NCBI GenBank assembly: GCA_947311475.1
Contig: CAMZLK010000056.1
Location: 1-33,764, forward strand
Direction of reading: 5' to 3'
Length of the DNA: 33,764 bases
Source: an uncultured Desulfocapsa sp.
GTDB taxonomy: Bacteria; Desulfobacterota; Desulfobulbia; Desulfobulbales; Desulfocapsaceae
Every line of letters starts with the position of its first letter. The first letter of the stretch is position 1. This document shows, piece after piece, positions 7,632 to 16,677 of this stretch. The notes below the pieces were generated by a model, which ran no database searches, was not told the origin of the DNA, and saw only the letters and a program-made list of their open reading frames with translations. A program made the position numbers and the translations under genes.

Positions 7632-8996
7632 ATGATTCCAGGTAACGATACCACTGTTTATTCAGTCAGCTCATTGACCAGAGAATTGAAGAACCTTGTC
7701 GAAGGGAGGTATCGATTTATCAGTGTTCAGGGCGAAATCTCCAACCTTAAAATACCTTTCTCCGGACACGCCTATTTCACCCTGAAAGATACTGGTGCGC
7801 AATTAAAAGGTGTTCTGTTTAAAGGACAGGCAAGATATCTTGAAAAAGCCATAAATGATGGCCAACAGGTTATCTGCCACGGGCGCATATCAATTTATGA
7901 GCCGCGTGGTGATTATCAGATCATTGTTGACAGTATAAATTTTCAGGGAAGCGGCCTGTTACAGCAACGCTTTGAAAAATTAAAAAATCAACTGGGCTCC
8001 GAAGGCTTGTTTGACCGGGAACGAAAACAGGAACTTACTCCATTTCCCAAAAACACAGTCTTAATTACATCACCAAGCGGTGCAGCCGTCCATGATTTTT
8101 TAAATATCTGGCGTAAAAAATCCTTTCCGACAAATATTACAATTTTTCCTGTTCGAGTACAGGGAGATAGTGCAGCAGCTGAGATTGCTGCTGCCATTGC
8201 CAGTACAAATCGAACGTTCCCTGATACCGATACGATTATCCTCTGCCGGGGCGGCGGGTCTCTTGAAGATTTGTGGGCCTTTAATGAAGAGATTGTGGCA
8301 AGAGCCATTGCCAGATCAAAAATTCCAATTGTTTCAGCAATTGGTCACGATGTTGATTTTAGTATAAGTGATTTTTGCGCCGATTTAAGAGCACCCACTC
8401 CCACTGCTGCAGCAGAAATCATCATTCCCAATGGCAAGGAACTGTTACTGAAAATCAATCGATTCCAAACAATTCTCACCAATAGAATACACTCCATAAT
8501 AGATTCCCGACAATACCATGTTGACCAAAACAGCAGATTACTCGGTGATATGGACTTTCTTTTCACCAACAGTTCTCTGCGGCTGGATCATACAGCATTA
8601 AAACTGTATACGGTAATGGAAAAAAGAATAGCCAGGAGTGCTGTTCATTGTAAAGACTTGTCTGCCAGACTGCAGAATAATTCCCCTGTTGCAAAGCTCC
8701 AAATACAGGAACAACGACTCAAATTCGCCATCGAAAAACTAGGCTATCTTTTTAATAAATGTTTTGTTGATAAAGAGATTTCCCTTGATCGACAAGCGGC
8801 ACTGCTTGATAGTGTGAGTCCTCTTCGAACAATGGCCAGGGGATATTCAATAACGAGTAAGATAAATCCCAACAATGGGGAAAAGACAATTATTCGAAAA
8901 AGCAGGCAGTTGCAAAGAGATGACCAGGTGGAAATACTGTTTCATGAAGGGGCTGCCAAGTGCAAAGTTTTGACGACAAAAAAAACTGCCGACTAA
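7632..8996 (+). CDS. xseA: Exodeoxyribonuclease VII large subunit
   Basis: Catalytic subunit of exonuclease VII, which degrades single-stranded DNA from both ends. The 454-residue chain has the N-terminal OB fold (about 8-105), then the conserved catalytic region: VLITSPSGAAVHDFL (143-157), RGGGSLEDLWAFNEE (206-220), AIGHDVDFSISDF (236-248) and ADLRAPTPTAAAE (250-262), followed by a long helical region and a C-terminal beta segment. The small subunit xseB, which often follows directly, is not here: after the stop there are 188 bases and then convergent cbiC. The upstream 194-bp gap is shared with the divergent pan operon. Confidence 0.96.
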   Translation: MIPGNDTTVYSVSSLTRELKNLVEGRYRFISVQGEISNLKIPFSGHAYFTLKDTGAQLKGVLFKGQARYLEKAINDGQQVICHGRISIYEPRGDYQIIVDSINFQGSGLLQQRFEKLKNQLGSEGLFDRERKQELTPFPKNTVLITSPSGAAVHDFLNIWRKKSFPTNITIFPVRVQGDSAAAEIAAAIASTNRTFPDTDTIILCRGGGSLEDLWAFNEEIVARAIARSKIPIVSAIGHDVDFSISDFCADLRAPTPTAAAEIIIPNGKELLLKINRFQTILTNRIHSIIDSRQYHVDQNSRLLGDMDFLFTNSSLRLDHTALKLYTVMEKRIARSAVHCKDLSARLQNNSPVAKLQIQEQRLKFAIEKLGYLFNKCFVDKEISLDRQAALLDSVSPLRTMARGYSITSKINPNNGEKTIIRKSRQLQRDDQVEILFHEGAAKCKVLTTKKTAD

Positions 8997-9184
8997 AAAC
9001 TCTTTACTGGACAGAAAAGTGGTTTGAAAATCAACGTGGCACCGCAAAAAGCTCGGAAACAGGAAAACCTCCATGTTCGAGGAATAGAAAATTTTCATCC
9101 TTACTGCGTACCAGGGAACAGATTGGGACTGTGCCGTAACAGTGAAGATGAAAGTTTTTTTACGAGTCCATCAATAGAGCAGTT
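8997..9184. other. Convergent gap with a cobalamin-riboswitch-like fragment
   Basis: The plus strand at about 9113-9162 reads GGGAACAGATTGGGACTG, then TGCCGTAACAGTGAAG and ATGAAAG. This resembles the GGGAA ... GGACTGTGCCG ... CRGTGA core of cobalamin riboswitches, but the usual GGTGnnAnTCC block between the first two parts is missing and no ACCTGCC box follows. No gene lies downstream on that strand. It could be a decayed riboswitch or chance. A GTGGCACCGC string at 9036-9045 recalls the T-box tail but lacks the preceding stems I would need to see. Confidence 0.25.
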
Positions 9185-9823
9185 TTACAACAGACGCAGT
9201 AAAGCATTAACTATGGCAACAGAAACTGTTGTTCCACCTTTTCTGCCAGAACAGGCAATATAAGGGTATGTTTGTTCCAAAAGTATTTCCTTTGATTCTT
9301 CAGCATTTACAAAACCAACAGGTACCCCAACTATCAAATCTGGTTTAATCTGACCCGATGCAATAAGATTCATCACTGTTATCAAAGCGGTGGGTGCGTT
9401 GCCAATGGCTACAATACCAACATTTTCACGCATTCCCACTTCTATTGCGGTTTGTGAACGGGTGAGTTCCCTGGTTTTGGCAATCTTTGCAATTTCAGGA
9501 TCGGCCACTTTACATATAACTTTCCCGCCATTGGGAGAAAGCAGGTTGCGACTGATTCCAGCTGCAGCCATATTTACATCCGTTAGAATATTTTTACCTG
9601 CACGTATGGCATCAATTCCTGTTTGTATTGCATCAGGATGGAAATGGAGCAGTTTTGCAAAAGAAAAATCTCCTGTGGCATGGATCACGCGACGCATGAT
9701 TGCAAACTCTGCAGGGGCAATGTCCTGTTTAGAAAGTCCCGTATGCTTTTCAAATTCCGCTTCTATGATACGGAAACTTTCAGCCTCAATGTTCACTGGT
9801 TCTATTTGAGTTATTCTATGCAT
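9185..9823 (-). CDS. cbiC: Cobalt-precorrin-8 methylmutase
   Basis: Moves the methyl group from C-11 to C-12 of the corrin ring to give cobyrinate. The 212-residue length and fold signature are typical of CbiC/CobH. The catalytic histidine is His48 in RRVIHATGDFSF, followed by LTDVNMAAAGI, GIVAIGNAPTAL and the late VGVPVGFVNAEESKE and GRKGGTTVSVAIVNAL. It is the last gene of the cobalamin operon, four bases after cbiA. No obvious terminator hairpin follows within the convergent gap. Confidence 0.96.
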   Translation of the reverse strand: MHRITQIEPVNIEAESFRIIEAEFEKHTGLSKQDIAPAEFAIMRRVIHATGDFSFAKLLHFHPDAIQTGIDAIRAGKNILTDVNMAAAGISRNLLSPNGGKVICKVADPEIAKIAKTRELTRSQTAIEVGMRENVGIVAIGNAPTALITVMNLIASGQIKPDLIVGVPVGFVNAEESKEILLEQTYPYIACSGRKGGTTVSVAIVNALLRLL

Positions 9824-9827
9824 TTTT

Positions 9828-11186
9828 TTATGTTTCCAGGCTTGAATTGTTTAGCTTGGCAATAAAAGTTTTAATATTATTACGGCTTCTTGCAAAATGG
9901 AGGTGGATATACCCGCCAAGTACATTTTTATGTATATAGCCTTCCTGACCATCAGATGGCAGTTTATAGGCAGTCTCTATACTCATTTCAGGATCTATTA
10001 GTTCGGAATAATGAAATTCATGCCCATGGAGATCCTGATGTATCTCGCCAAAAAAACATGACTGAACAATTAGGGGATTTCTGTAACCAAGGCGTGACAG
10101 GCGTGGTTTCATTCGAGCTGTAAAGGGGAAAATTCCGGACATTGTGTAAGACTCCTTGCTGATGGTTAGTATCTGTTCGCATAGGTACATAAAACCTCCG
10201 CATTCCCCATAGATAAAACCACCTGACTCACCGAACTCATGCACTGCTGCCAGCATTGATTTATTCGCACTTAATTCCCGGGCATGGAGTTCCGGGTAGC
10301 CTCCCCCAAGATAAATTCCCTTACACCTTTTGGGTAATGACTTATCCTTTAATGGGCTGAAAAAAGCAATCTCGGCGCCAGCCTGTTCAAGAAATCTAAA
10401 ATTATCTTCATAATAAAAGCAGAAAGCTTTATCTCTTGCAACAGCGAGCCTGACTTTTTCCCCCTTGAAAGATGGAGGCAGCTTCGTATTTGTAGATATC
10501 GTAGCTGGGTGACGAGAAATATTCAGGAGCTTGTCAAGATCCAAATGCATCTCAACGGCGGCAACGAGCTGAGTCAACTGCTTTTCATCCAGAGGGTTTT
10601 CCTCACCCATATGCAATCCAAGATGACGATCAGGAATCTCAAAACGTATGTCACGAGGAAAGAATCCAAGAATTGAACAAGCACAAGCGTCTAGCATTGC
10701 ACCTTCTATCAATTCGCGATGCCGTATGGAGCCAACACGATTAAATATGACTCCGGCAATTTCAACATCGTCTGCATAGACTTCAAAACCTTTTACTACA
10801 GCAGCAACGCTTTCAGCGGCAGAACGAGCATCGACAACTAATATTACAGGTAAATTCAGCTCAGTGGCCAAGGCCGCCGAACTTGCAATGCCCCCATCAA
10901 AAAGCCCCATCACCCCTTCCACAACAGTGACATTTTTCCCGGCAGTACCTTCGTTAAAGCGAGTACGGCAAAATGCACTTCCGCACATTCTAAGATCAAG
11001 ATTTGGTGAATTCACACCCGTTACCATCTTATGCAGGCTGGGATCAATAAAATCCGGCCCACACTTAAAAGGTTGAACCGTGAGCCCCCTGGTTTTTAAG
11101 GCAGCCATAATTCCAAGGGTTAACGTGGTTTTCCCTGAACCGGATGAAGTGCCACCTATGAGAAATGCGGAAGAAAATTTCATCAT
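9828..11186 (-). CDS. cbiA: Cobyrinate a,c-diamide synthase
   Basis: ATP- and glutamine-dependent amidation of the a and c side chains of cobyrinate. The N-terminal P-loop domain has GGTSSGSGKTT (11-21) and FKCGPDFIDP (40-49). The C-terminal class I glutamine amidotransferase-like domain has the nucleophile Cys329 in FIYGECGGFMYL, after KGIYLGGGYPELHA. The length of 452 residues is normal. Two tandem ATGs are possible starts; the first (11186) overlaps the cbiB stop by four bases (ATGA). Confidence 0.97.
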   Translation of the reverse strand: MMKFSSAFLIGGTSSGSGKTTLTLGIMAALKTRGLTVQPFKCGPDFIDPSLHKMVTGVNSPNLDLRMCGSAFCRTRFNEGTAGKNVTVVEGVMGLFDGGIASSAALATELNLPVILVVDARSAAESVAAVVKGFEVYADDVEIAGVIFNRVGSIRHRELIEGAMLDACACSILGFFPRDIRFEIPDRHLGLHMGEENPLDEKQLTQLVAAVEMHLDLDKLLNISRHPATISTNTKLPPSFKGEKVRLAVARDKAFCFYYEDNFRFLEQAGAEIAFFSPLKDKSLPKRCKGIYLGGGYPELHARELSANKSMLAAVHEFGESGGFIYGECGGFMYLCEQILTISKESYTMSGIFPFTARMKPRLSRLGYRNPLIVQSCFFGEIHQDLHGHEFHYSELIDPEMSIETAYKLPSDGQEGYIHKNVLGGYIHLHFARSRNNIKTFIAKLNNSSLET

Positions 11187-12187
11187 TTTACGATTTGTAA
11201 GATAATAAATCTTGCGGTGAGGAGCAAAATCAGGAAAAACAATGAACCAAGTAACATTAAACGATTGGCAAGGAGTATATCGGACTCTTTCACGGGACGG
11301 ATATTATCTCCAAGGGTAGGTTTTTGTATCTCATTTCCTGAATACACAGCTACACCACCAAGCTCCACATCAAGCGCTCCTGCAAATGCTGCTTCCGAGT
11401 GTGCAGCATTTGGACTTGCATGGGCCAATCTGTCACGTTTAACGATCATAAAAGAATTTCTCCAGTTTCCCCCAAGTACGAAGGCTGCAGGGACTATCAT
11501 TAGTGCACTTATGCGTGCCGGAATAAAGTTCACAAAGTCATCAAATTTTGCTGCTGCTCTACCAAAGTGGAGATACTCTTCATTTTTATATCCAAACATA
11601 GAGTCCATTGTATTTACTGCCTTGTATCCCATTGCAGCAATAGCCGCAGGAAAAAGAGGGTTCGTAGCTGAGAATATGGTGAAAAGTGAGAAAAAAACCG
11701 CAAAAAACAGGGGTGCTGTCACCCCATCAACCATATTTTCAGCAACTGTTTCTATACATGCTCTAATAATTCCTTTTTTATCAAGCTCTCTGGTATCTCG
11801 TCCAACAATTTGTGCAACTGCGTTTCGTGCTGTATCAAGATTGTCTGAATTCTGAAAAGCAGAATACACCCGGCGACTATGTACGACTAAATCTTTCGCA
11901 GCAATACTTGTATATAAAAAAAGAATCGCAGCGATCTGTGCCATTAAAGGGGAGTACAAATTTAAACACACCAAAAGTAATGCAGTTCCCGCAATGGTGA
12001 TGCAAAGGACTGTAGTAAATGAAAGCACACCAGCCATGGCATCTGTTGCCGTAATTTTTCGAAAGACCTTCTCACTGTGAATACAAAGATAACCTATCAT
12101 TTTAACTGGATGAGGCAAATATCGGGGATCACCAAAAAGAAGATCAAGAAGAACTGCAACAGATATCTGAAATTCGAAAAGATACAT
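11183..12187 (-). CDS. cbiB: Adenosylcobinamide-phosphate synthase
   Basis: Membrane enzyme that attaches aminopropanol (phosphate) to the f carboxylate of adenosylcobyric acid. The 334-residue chain has several membrane segments and the family signatures DLLFGDPRYLPHPVKMIG (residues 15-32), AQIVGRDT, ETVAENMVDGVTAPLFF, and NTMDSMFGYKNEEY. Its substrate aminopropanol phosphate and its substrate cobyric acid are made by the two halves of the fusion protein encoded seven bases upstream. It overlaps cbiA by four bases. Confidence 0.96.
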   Translation of the reverse strand: MYLFEFQISVAVLLDLLFGDPRYLPHPVKMIGYLCIHSEKVFRKITATDAMAGVLSFTTVLCITIAGTALLLVCLNLYSPLMAQIAAILFLYTSIAAKDLVVHSRRVYSAFQNSDNLDTARNAVAQIVGRDTRELDKKGIIRACIETVAENMVDGVTAPLFFAVFFSLFTIFSATNPLFPAAIAAMGYKAVNTMDSMFGYKNEEYLHFGRAAAKFDDFVNFIPARISALMIVPAAFVLGGNWRNSFMIVKRDRLAHASPNAAHSEAAFAGALDVELGGVAVYSGNEIQKPTLGDNIRPVKESDILLANRLMLLGSLFFLILLLTARFIILQIVK

Positions 12188-12194
12188 ACCTTAG

Positions 12195-14765
12195 CTACAG
12201 TCCAAGGAGTTGATATACTTTGTCCATATCCATCCCCTCTCGTACAGCATCAGCAAGACGGTCAAAAGCAGGTTCGAGATTATAACTGTATAAAGCTCCT
12301 GTGTAATCGGGATAATTCTTTCGTCTTCGGGCTGAGTCTATGAACCAGCGTCGGAAAAGATCGGAATCAAAAATACCATGCAGGTAGCATCCCCAGATAT
12401 TTTTGCAGGAAGCAGTTATTCCACAGGATGATCCATCATCGTAGGAAAAAAGTGCGTCTTCAGTACTACTGGTCAGCCCATGATGAATTTCATAGCCCAC
12501 AACTGGTTGACCGGAAGGGACGTGGATGCCATTTTTTCTGGTGAGCGTCTTATCCTGATCAAGTACTGTTTTTACCTTAATTAATGACAAACCCGCCATT
12601 GTTTTGTGATCTGACTCTATTCCGTGCGGATCCTCTATCAATGTACCCAGCATCATATATCCACCGCAGATTCCGACTATCTCACAACCAGCCTCTGCTT
12701 GCTCCTGTATCGCAGCATGCATCCCTGTGGATTGCATAAAGTTAAGATCCCCAATCACATTTTTGGATCCAGGAATGATTATGACATCTGGATTTCCGAG
12801 TTTATCAGGTGTTGAAACAATGCGAAGATACACATCAGGTTCCTTTATAAAAGCTTCAAAATCTGTAAAGTTTGAGATATGGGGTAAATTCACAACAACA
12901 ATTTCAACGTGGTCAATGTCTGGTTTCAGACCTTCGAAAAGACCGTTCTTAAAGGAAACTGAGTCTTCTTCGGGAATACCATGATTCAAAAGATAGGGTA
13001 TGACACCAATAACCTCTTTTCCCGTATGACTTTTTACATAATCATGTACACTCTGAAGAAGTGCCTGTTTCCCACGGAAACGATTCACAAGAAATCCTGC
13101 TACAAGTCTCCTCTCCCACTGATTTAAGACCTCCATATGTCCAATAAATGACGCATAGACTCCACCCCTGTCAATATCTCCCACCAAAATAACAGGCGAT
13201 TCGGCATGACGAGCCATGCGCATATTAACGATATCGTGACTTTTTAAATTAACTTCACCAGGAGACCCTGCACCCTCAAGAATTATCGCCTGATACTGCG
13301 ATGCCAGTTCATCATAACAATCAGAAACTATTGACATGGCCTCTGACTTGTATGATACGTAGTCCATGACAGACATGTTCCCGAGCGGTTTTCCGCGAAC
13401 TATAACCTGGCTCCCGGTATCTGAATTGGGCTTTAAAAGGATTGGATTCATCAACACATCGGGATCAAGACGGGCGGCCTGTGCCTGAACTACCTGTGCC
13501 CGCCCCATTTCCAGCCCGTCCCTGGTAACAAAAGAATTTAAAGACATATTCTGTGCTTTAAATGGCGCCACGTTCACCCCATCCTGGAGTAAAATTCGGC
13601 AAAGGGCAGCAGTAAGCACAGATTTTCCCGCATTGGAAGAGGTACCCTGAAACATAAGAGCCGCTGTTTTCTTGACAGGGTTCCGTTTTGATTTTACCGA
13701 AAGTATCGTGGATAAGGCAGCGCAAAACTGCTTGTTTTCTGTTTTACTGCGAACCGCAATTCTAAAAAAGTCTTGCCCAAGACCTTGATAGTTTGAGCAA
13801 TCTCTTATCAGAATATTTTGCCTGGCAAGCTTCTGTTGTATTTCAGAAACCTTATGTTTTCCCAAAAGACGAATCAGGAAATAATTGGCCTCTGGGGAAA
13901 AGATTTTCAGGTCTTTGAAAGTAGAAAGGTCTTTTTTGAAGATATTACGGTTTTCCAGACAGACGGCCCTTGATCTATCCTGGTACTTATCATCTGTGAG
14001 CGCTCGTTCTCCAACCTTTTGAGCTAAACTGTTTACAGTCCAGGGAGGAATTATAACCTGTAATTTTTGGGCAATTACATCCGGAAATACTCCAAAGCCT
14101 AAACGCAAACCTGGAATTGCATAAAATTTGGTCAGCGAATGGAGGGTGATAATATTAGGAGCTTTTCCGGCGAGGCTTTTACCGCCCGGCACAAACTCAA
14201 GAAATGCTTCATCAATGATAAACAGAGCATCTGGATGTTTTCGTGCAAGTCCCAGCAACTTCACGCTATCAACACACTTACCAGTTGGGTTGTTAGGAGT
14301 ACCCAGAATAAGTAAATCATCAGGGGCAAGGAGACAATCGAGAGTATTGAAATCAACTTGAAATCCATTCTCTTCATTGAGTTTAACTGTTTGTATCGCC
14401 ATACCTGCCATGTCCATAACTTTCAGATAATCTATATAGCAGGGTACGGGAATAATGGCTCTTTTACATTCAAGCACACGTGGTAACTGATAGAGGAGCT
14501 CGGTCGTACCATTGGCAACCAAAATATTTTGAACCAGGAGCTGATATCTTTTGGCAATGCATTTTCTTAGAGCGGAAGCCGTTGGATCGGGATAATGAAC
14601 AATACTTTCCAGTTCACGGCTGATGCACGCTCGCAGCCATTCAGGAGGACCAACGGGATTGATGTTTGCGCTAAAATCCAGGAGTTTTTCGAGCCCCACC
14701 GAATTGGAATCGGCTGCTGCATGGACATTACCACCATGTTCATATTGAGATGATATTGTCATCAT
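12195..14765 (-). CDS. Fusion: threonine-phosphate decarboxylase (CobD) + cobyric acid synthase (CbiP)
   Basis: One uninterrupted 856-residue frame holding two cobalamin enzymes. Residues 1-355 are a class I PLP fold like CobD, which makes aminopropanol phosphate: EHGGNVHAAA near the start, LDFSANINPVGPP, ILGTPNNPTGK (153-163), IIDEAFLEF, and the PLP lysine Lys213 in LHSLTKFYAIPGLRLGF. Residues 367-856 are CbiP/CobQ, which amidates adenosylcobyrinate a,c-diamide: FQGTSSNAGKS (372-382), PFKAQNMSLNSFV, and a C-terminal amidotransferase-like part with Cys700 in IVGICGGYMML and the late CYLHGIFDSD. A short linker (about 356-366) joins them. Two ATGs in tandem are possible starts. All key residues are intact, so both halves look active. 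Confidence 0.95.
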   Translation of the reverse strand: MMTISSQYEHGGNVHAAADSNSVGLEKLLDFSANINPVGPPEWLRACISRELESIVHYPDPTASALRKCIAKRYQLLVQNILVANGTTELLYQLPRVLECKRAIIPVPCYIDYLKVMDMAGMAIQTVKLNEENGFQVDFNTLDCLLAPDDLLILGTPNNPTGKCVDSVKLLGLARKHPDALFIIDEAFLEFVPGGKSLAGKAPNIITLHSLTKFYAIPGLRLGFGVFPDVIAQKLQVIIPPWTVNSLAQKVGERALTDDKYQDRSRAVCLENRNIFKKDLSTFKDLKIFSPEANYFLIRLLGKHKVSEIQQKLARQNILIRDCSNYQGLGQDFFRIAVRSKTENKQFCAALSTILSVKSKRNPVKKTAALMFQGTSSNAGKSVLTAALCRILLQDGVNVAPFKAQNMSLNSFVTRDGLEMGRAQVVQAQAARLDPDVLMNPILLKPNSDTGSQVIVRGKPLGNMSVMDYVSYKSEAMSIVSDCYDELASQYQAIILEGAGSPGEVNLKSHDIVNMRMARHAESPVILVGDIDRGGVYASFIGHMEVLNQWERRLVAGFLVNRFRGKQALLQSVHDYVKSHTGKEVIGVIPYLLNHGIPEEDSVSFKNGLFEGLKPDIDHVEIVVVNLPHISNFTDFEAFIKEPDVYLRIVSTPDKLGNPDVIIIPGSKNVIGDLNFMQSTGMHAAIQEQAEAGCEIVGICGGYMMLGTLIEDPHGIESDHKTMAGLSLIKVKTVLDQDKTLTRKNGIHVPSGQPVVGYEIHHGLTSSTEDALFSYDDGSSCGITASCKNIWGCYLHGIFDSDLFRRWFIDSARRRKNYPDYTGALYSYNLEPAFDRLADAVREGMDMDKVYQLLGL

Positions 14766-14768
14766 AAT

Positions 14769-15572
14769 TCATTGAATCCCGGAAACAAAAACCATGGCCA
14801 CAGCAACTGTAAATTCTGTCAGTTCACAAACTGCTCCAAGGGTGTCCCCTGTTGCCCCACCGAGTTTCTTAAAACACCAGAAGGAAAAAATTGCGGCGGT
14901 AAGAAGAATTGCAGCAATGCAAAAGAGTGCGGTATTAAAAGAAACAGAAGCCATTATCATTCCGCAAAACAGAAGAGCAAGTACTGCAATAACGACACTA
15001 TCTTTTGAATAAAATAGTCTTCCCAGCCCCCTACCTTTTCGAGCGTAAGGAAGTATGGCCATGCTAATGAGGATTGCAGTTCTTCCAGCTAAAGGGATTA
15101 AGAGTAGAGCCACAAGAAAAGGAGTGCCTGAAAGAGAAGAAAGAGCAGCATATTTCCCAAGTAAAACAAAAACAACTGCGATCACTCCCATGGCACCTGT
15201 CTGGCTGTCTCGCATGATCTCGAGTGCACGCTCGCGTGATCTGCTGCAGAGAAGCCCGTCACCACTGTCCGCCAAGCCGTCAAGATGAAGGCAACCGGAA
15301 AATCCGGCCAGCACGATCATAGCAAAAACAGTTAATACCGTGGCAGGTAGAACAGTAATAAACAAAGAAGTAAAAAATGCAGTTGCAGATCCTATGAATA
15401 ATCCAATAAATGGAAACCAGATAAGACTCGATTGAAAAAATTGTCCATCATCCTTGCTGTTCCAGGACACTGGAAGAACAGTAAGGAAACGAAAACCTGT
15501 AAAGAAAGAGGCAAGGGGATGTAAGAGTGCTCTTTTTAATCCAGGATTTGTATTATTGGCTTTTTCTGTCAC
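14769..15572 (-). CDS. cobS: Adenosylcobinamide-GDP ribazoletransferase (cobalamin synthase)
   Basis: Integral membrane enzyme that joins adenosylcobinamide-GDP with alpha-ribazole(-5'-phosphate) to complete the cobalamin. The 267 residues include several membrane segments and the conserved acidic motif LHLDGLADSGDGL (95-107) followed by RDSQTGAMGV (121-130) and the late KKLGGATGDTLGAVCE. The start appears to be GTG at 15572; no in-frame ATG lies upstream before the cobT stop, twelve bases away. The length agrees with the family if the first 20 residues are a cytoplasmic lead. Confidence 0.95.
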   Translation of the reverse strand: MTEKANNTNPGLKRALLHPLASFFTGFRFLTVLPVSWNSKDDGQFFQSSLIWFPFIGLFIGSATAFFTSLFITVLPATVLTVFAMIVLAGFSGCLHLDGLADSGDGLLCSRSRERALEIMRDSQTGAMGVIAVVFVLLGKYAALSSLSGTPFLVALLLIPLAGRTAILISMAILPYARKGRGLGRLFYSKDSVVIAVLALLFCGMIMASVSFNTALFCIAAILLTAAIFSFWCFKKLGGATGDTLGAVCELTEFTVAVAMVFVSGIQ

Positions 15573-15584
15573 ATCATCTGCCGT

Positions 15585-16649
15585 TTATTTATCAGCACCA
15601 GCCACAGCTGCTTCTTCAAATGTGGCAACTTCAGTAAGCACTGCAACAGAGGCCTCCACCAGATTCATTGCAAGGGCAGCTCCTGTCCCCTCCCCTAAAC
15701 GAAGATTGAGATCGAGAAGAGGTCGGCACCCAAGTTTTTCCTGCATGGCGCGATGCCCGGGTTCCATGGACCGATGGGCACAAATAATATAATCTCTCAC
15801 AAAAGGTTCAAGGGAACATGCAATGAGGGCACCTGCTGAGGAAATAAATCCATCAACAACTACAGGTTTTTTTTGAGCAGCAGCTCCAATGATAAGGCCG
15901 GCGATACCACCTATCTCAAAGCCACCAACTTTTGCAAGTATATCAAGCCCGTTTTTGGGATCTGGTTTATTCCTGTCAATAATCTCTTTTATAACTACCC
16001 GCTTGTGTGCAAGCTGTTCATCATCAAGCCCGGTACCACGACCAGTAAGTTCCTGTATGGATTTTCCTGTAACCACTGCTGCTATGGCAGTGGATGGGGT
16101 GGTGTTCCCTATCCCCATATCGCCCGTACCGAAGATGTCTATTCGCTCACCGAGTTCGAAGGCAATATCAATTCCTGATTCGACGGAACGTTGTGCCATT
16201 GCATGGCTCATGGCAGGCCCTTTAGCAATATTATCTGTGCCAAGGCCCACTTTTTTGTTCATTATTTTTCCCTGATCAGCAAGCTTTGTCAGATCACTGG
16301 CAACTCCCATATCAACAACTATAACTTCCGCACCAGCCTGCCTTGCAAGGGCGTTAATGCCAGCACCACCATTAACAAAGTTATAGACCATTTGAGGTGT
16401 TACTTCCTGAGGAAATTTACTTACGCCTTCTGCAACAACTCCATGATCCCCGGCCATGGTGACAATGGCTTTTCTGGAAACCAGTGGTGTCATGGAACGA
16501 GTAATTCCTGCAAGATCAATGGACAAGTCCATGAGATCGCCAAGTGCCCAATGGGGGAGGGCCAACTGATCAAGACGTTCCTTTGCTCTATCTCGAAAGG
16601 CAGAGTCTTGGGGGTATATTTTTTTTATTGTTCTTTCCAGCAAACTCAT
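15585..16649 (-). CDS. cobT: Nicotinate-nucleotide--dimethylbenzimidazole phosphoribosyltransferase
   Basis: Activates the lower-ligand base to alpha-ribazole phosphate using nicotinate mononucleotide. The 354-residue chain has TMAGDHGVVAEGVSKFPQEV (64-83), FVNGGAGINALARQ (91-104), GTGDMGIGNTTPSTAIAA (174-191), and the catalytic glutamate Glu320 in LNLRLGEGTGAALAM. GAGAGGAAAA gives a good ribosome binding site. Which base is used (dimethylbenzimidazole or another) cannot be told; no bza base-synthesis genes are in the window. Confidence 0.97.
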   Translation of the reverse strand: MSLLERTIKKIYPQDSAFRDRAKERLDQLALPHWALGDLMDLSIDLAGITRSMTPLVSRKAIVTMAGDHGVVAEGVSKFPQEVTPQMVYNFVNGGAGINALARQAGAEVIVVDMGVASDLTKLADQGKIMNKKVGLGTDNIAKGPAMSHAMAQRSVESGIDIAFELGERIDIFGTGDMGIGNTTPSTAIAAVVTGKSIQELTGRGTGLDDEQLAHKRVVIKEIIDRNKPDPKNGLDILAKVGGFEIGGIAGLIIGAAAQKKPVVVDGFISSAGALIACSLEPFVRDYIICAHRSMEPGHRAMQEKLGCRPLLDLNLRLGEGTGAALAMNLVEASVAVLTEVATFEEAAVAGADK

Positions 16650-16677
16650 TTTTCCTCTCTTGCAATTAATCTAAACG

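Noticed and set aside
9036..9045. T-box-like string GTGGCACCGC after xseA
   Set aside because: Only the short tail motif matches; there is no specifier stem, AGGG lead or downstream gene on that strand.
9024..9263. 79-codon plus-strand frame across the end of cbiC
   Set aside because: It overlaps the well-supported cbiC end, has no family resemblance and no clear ribosome binding site.
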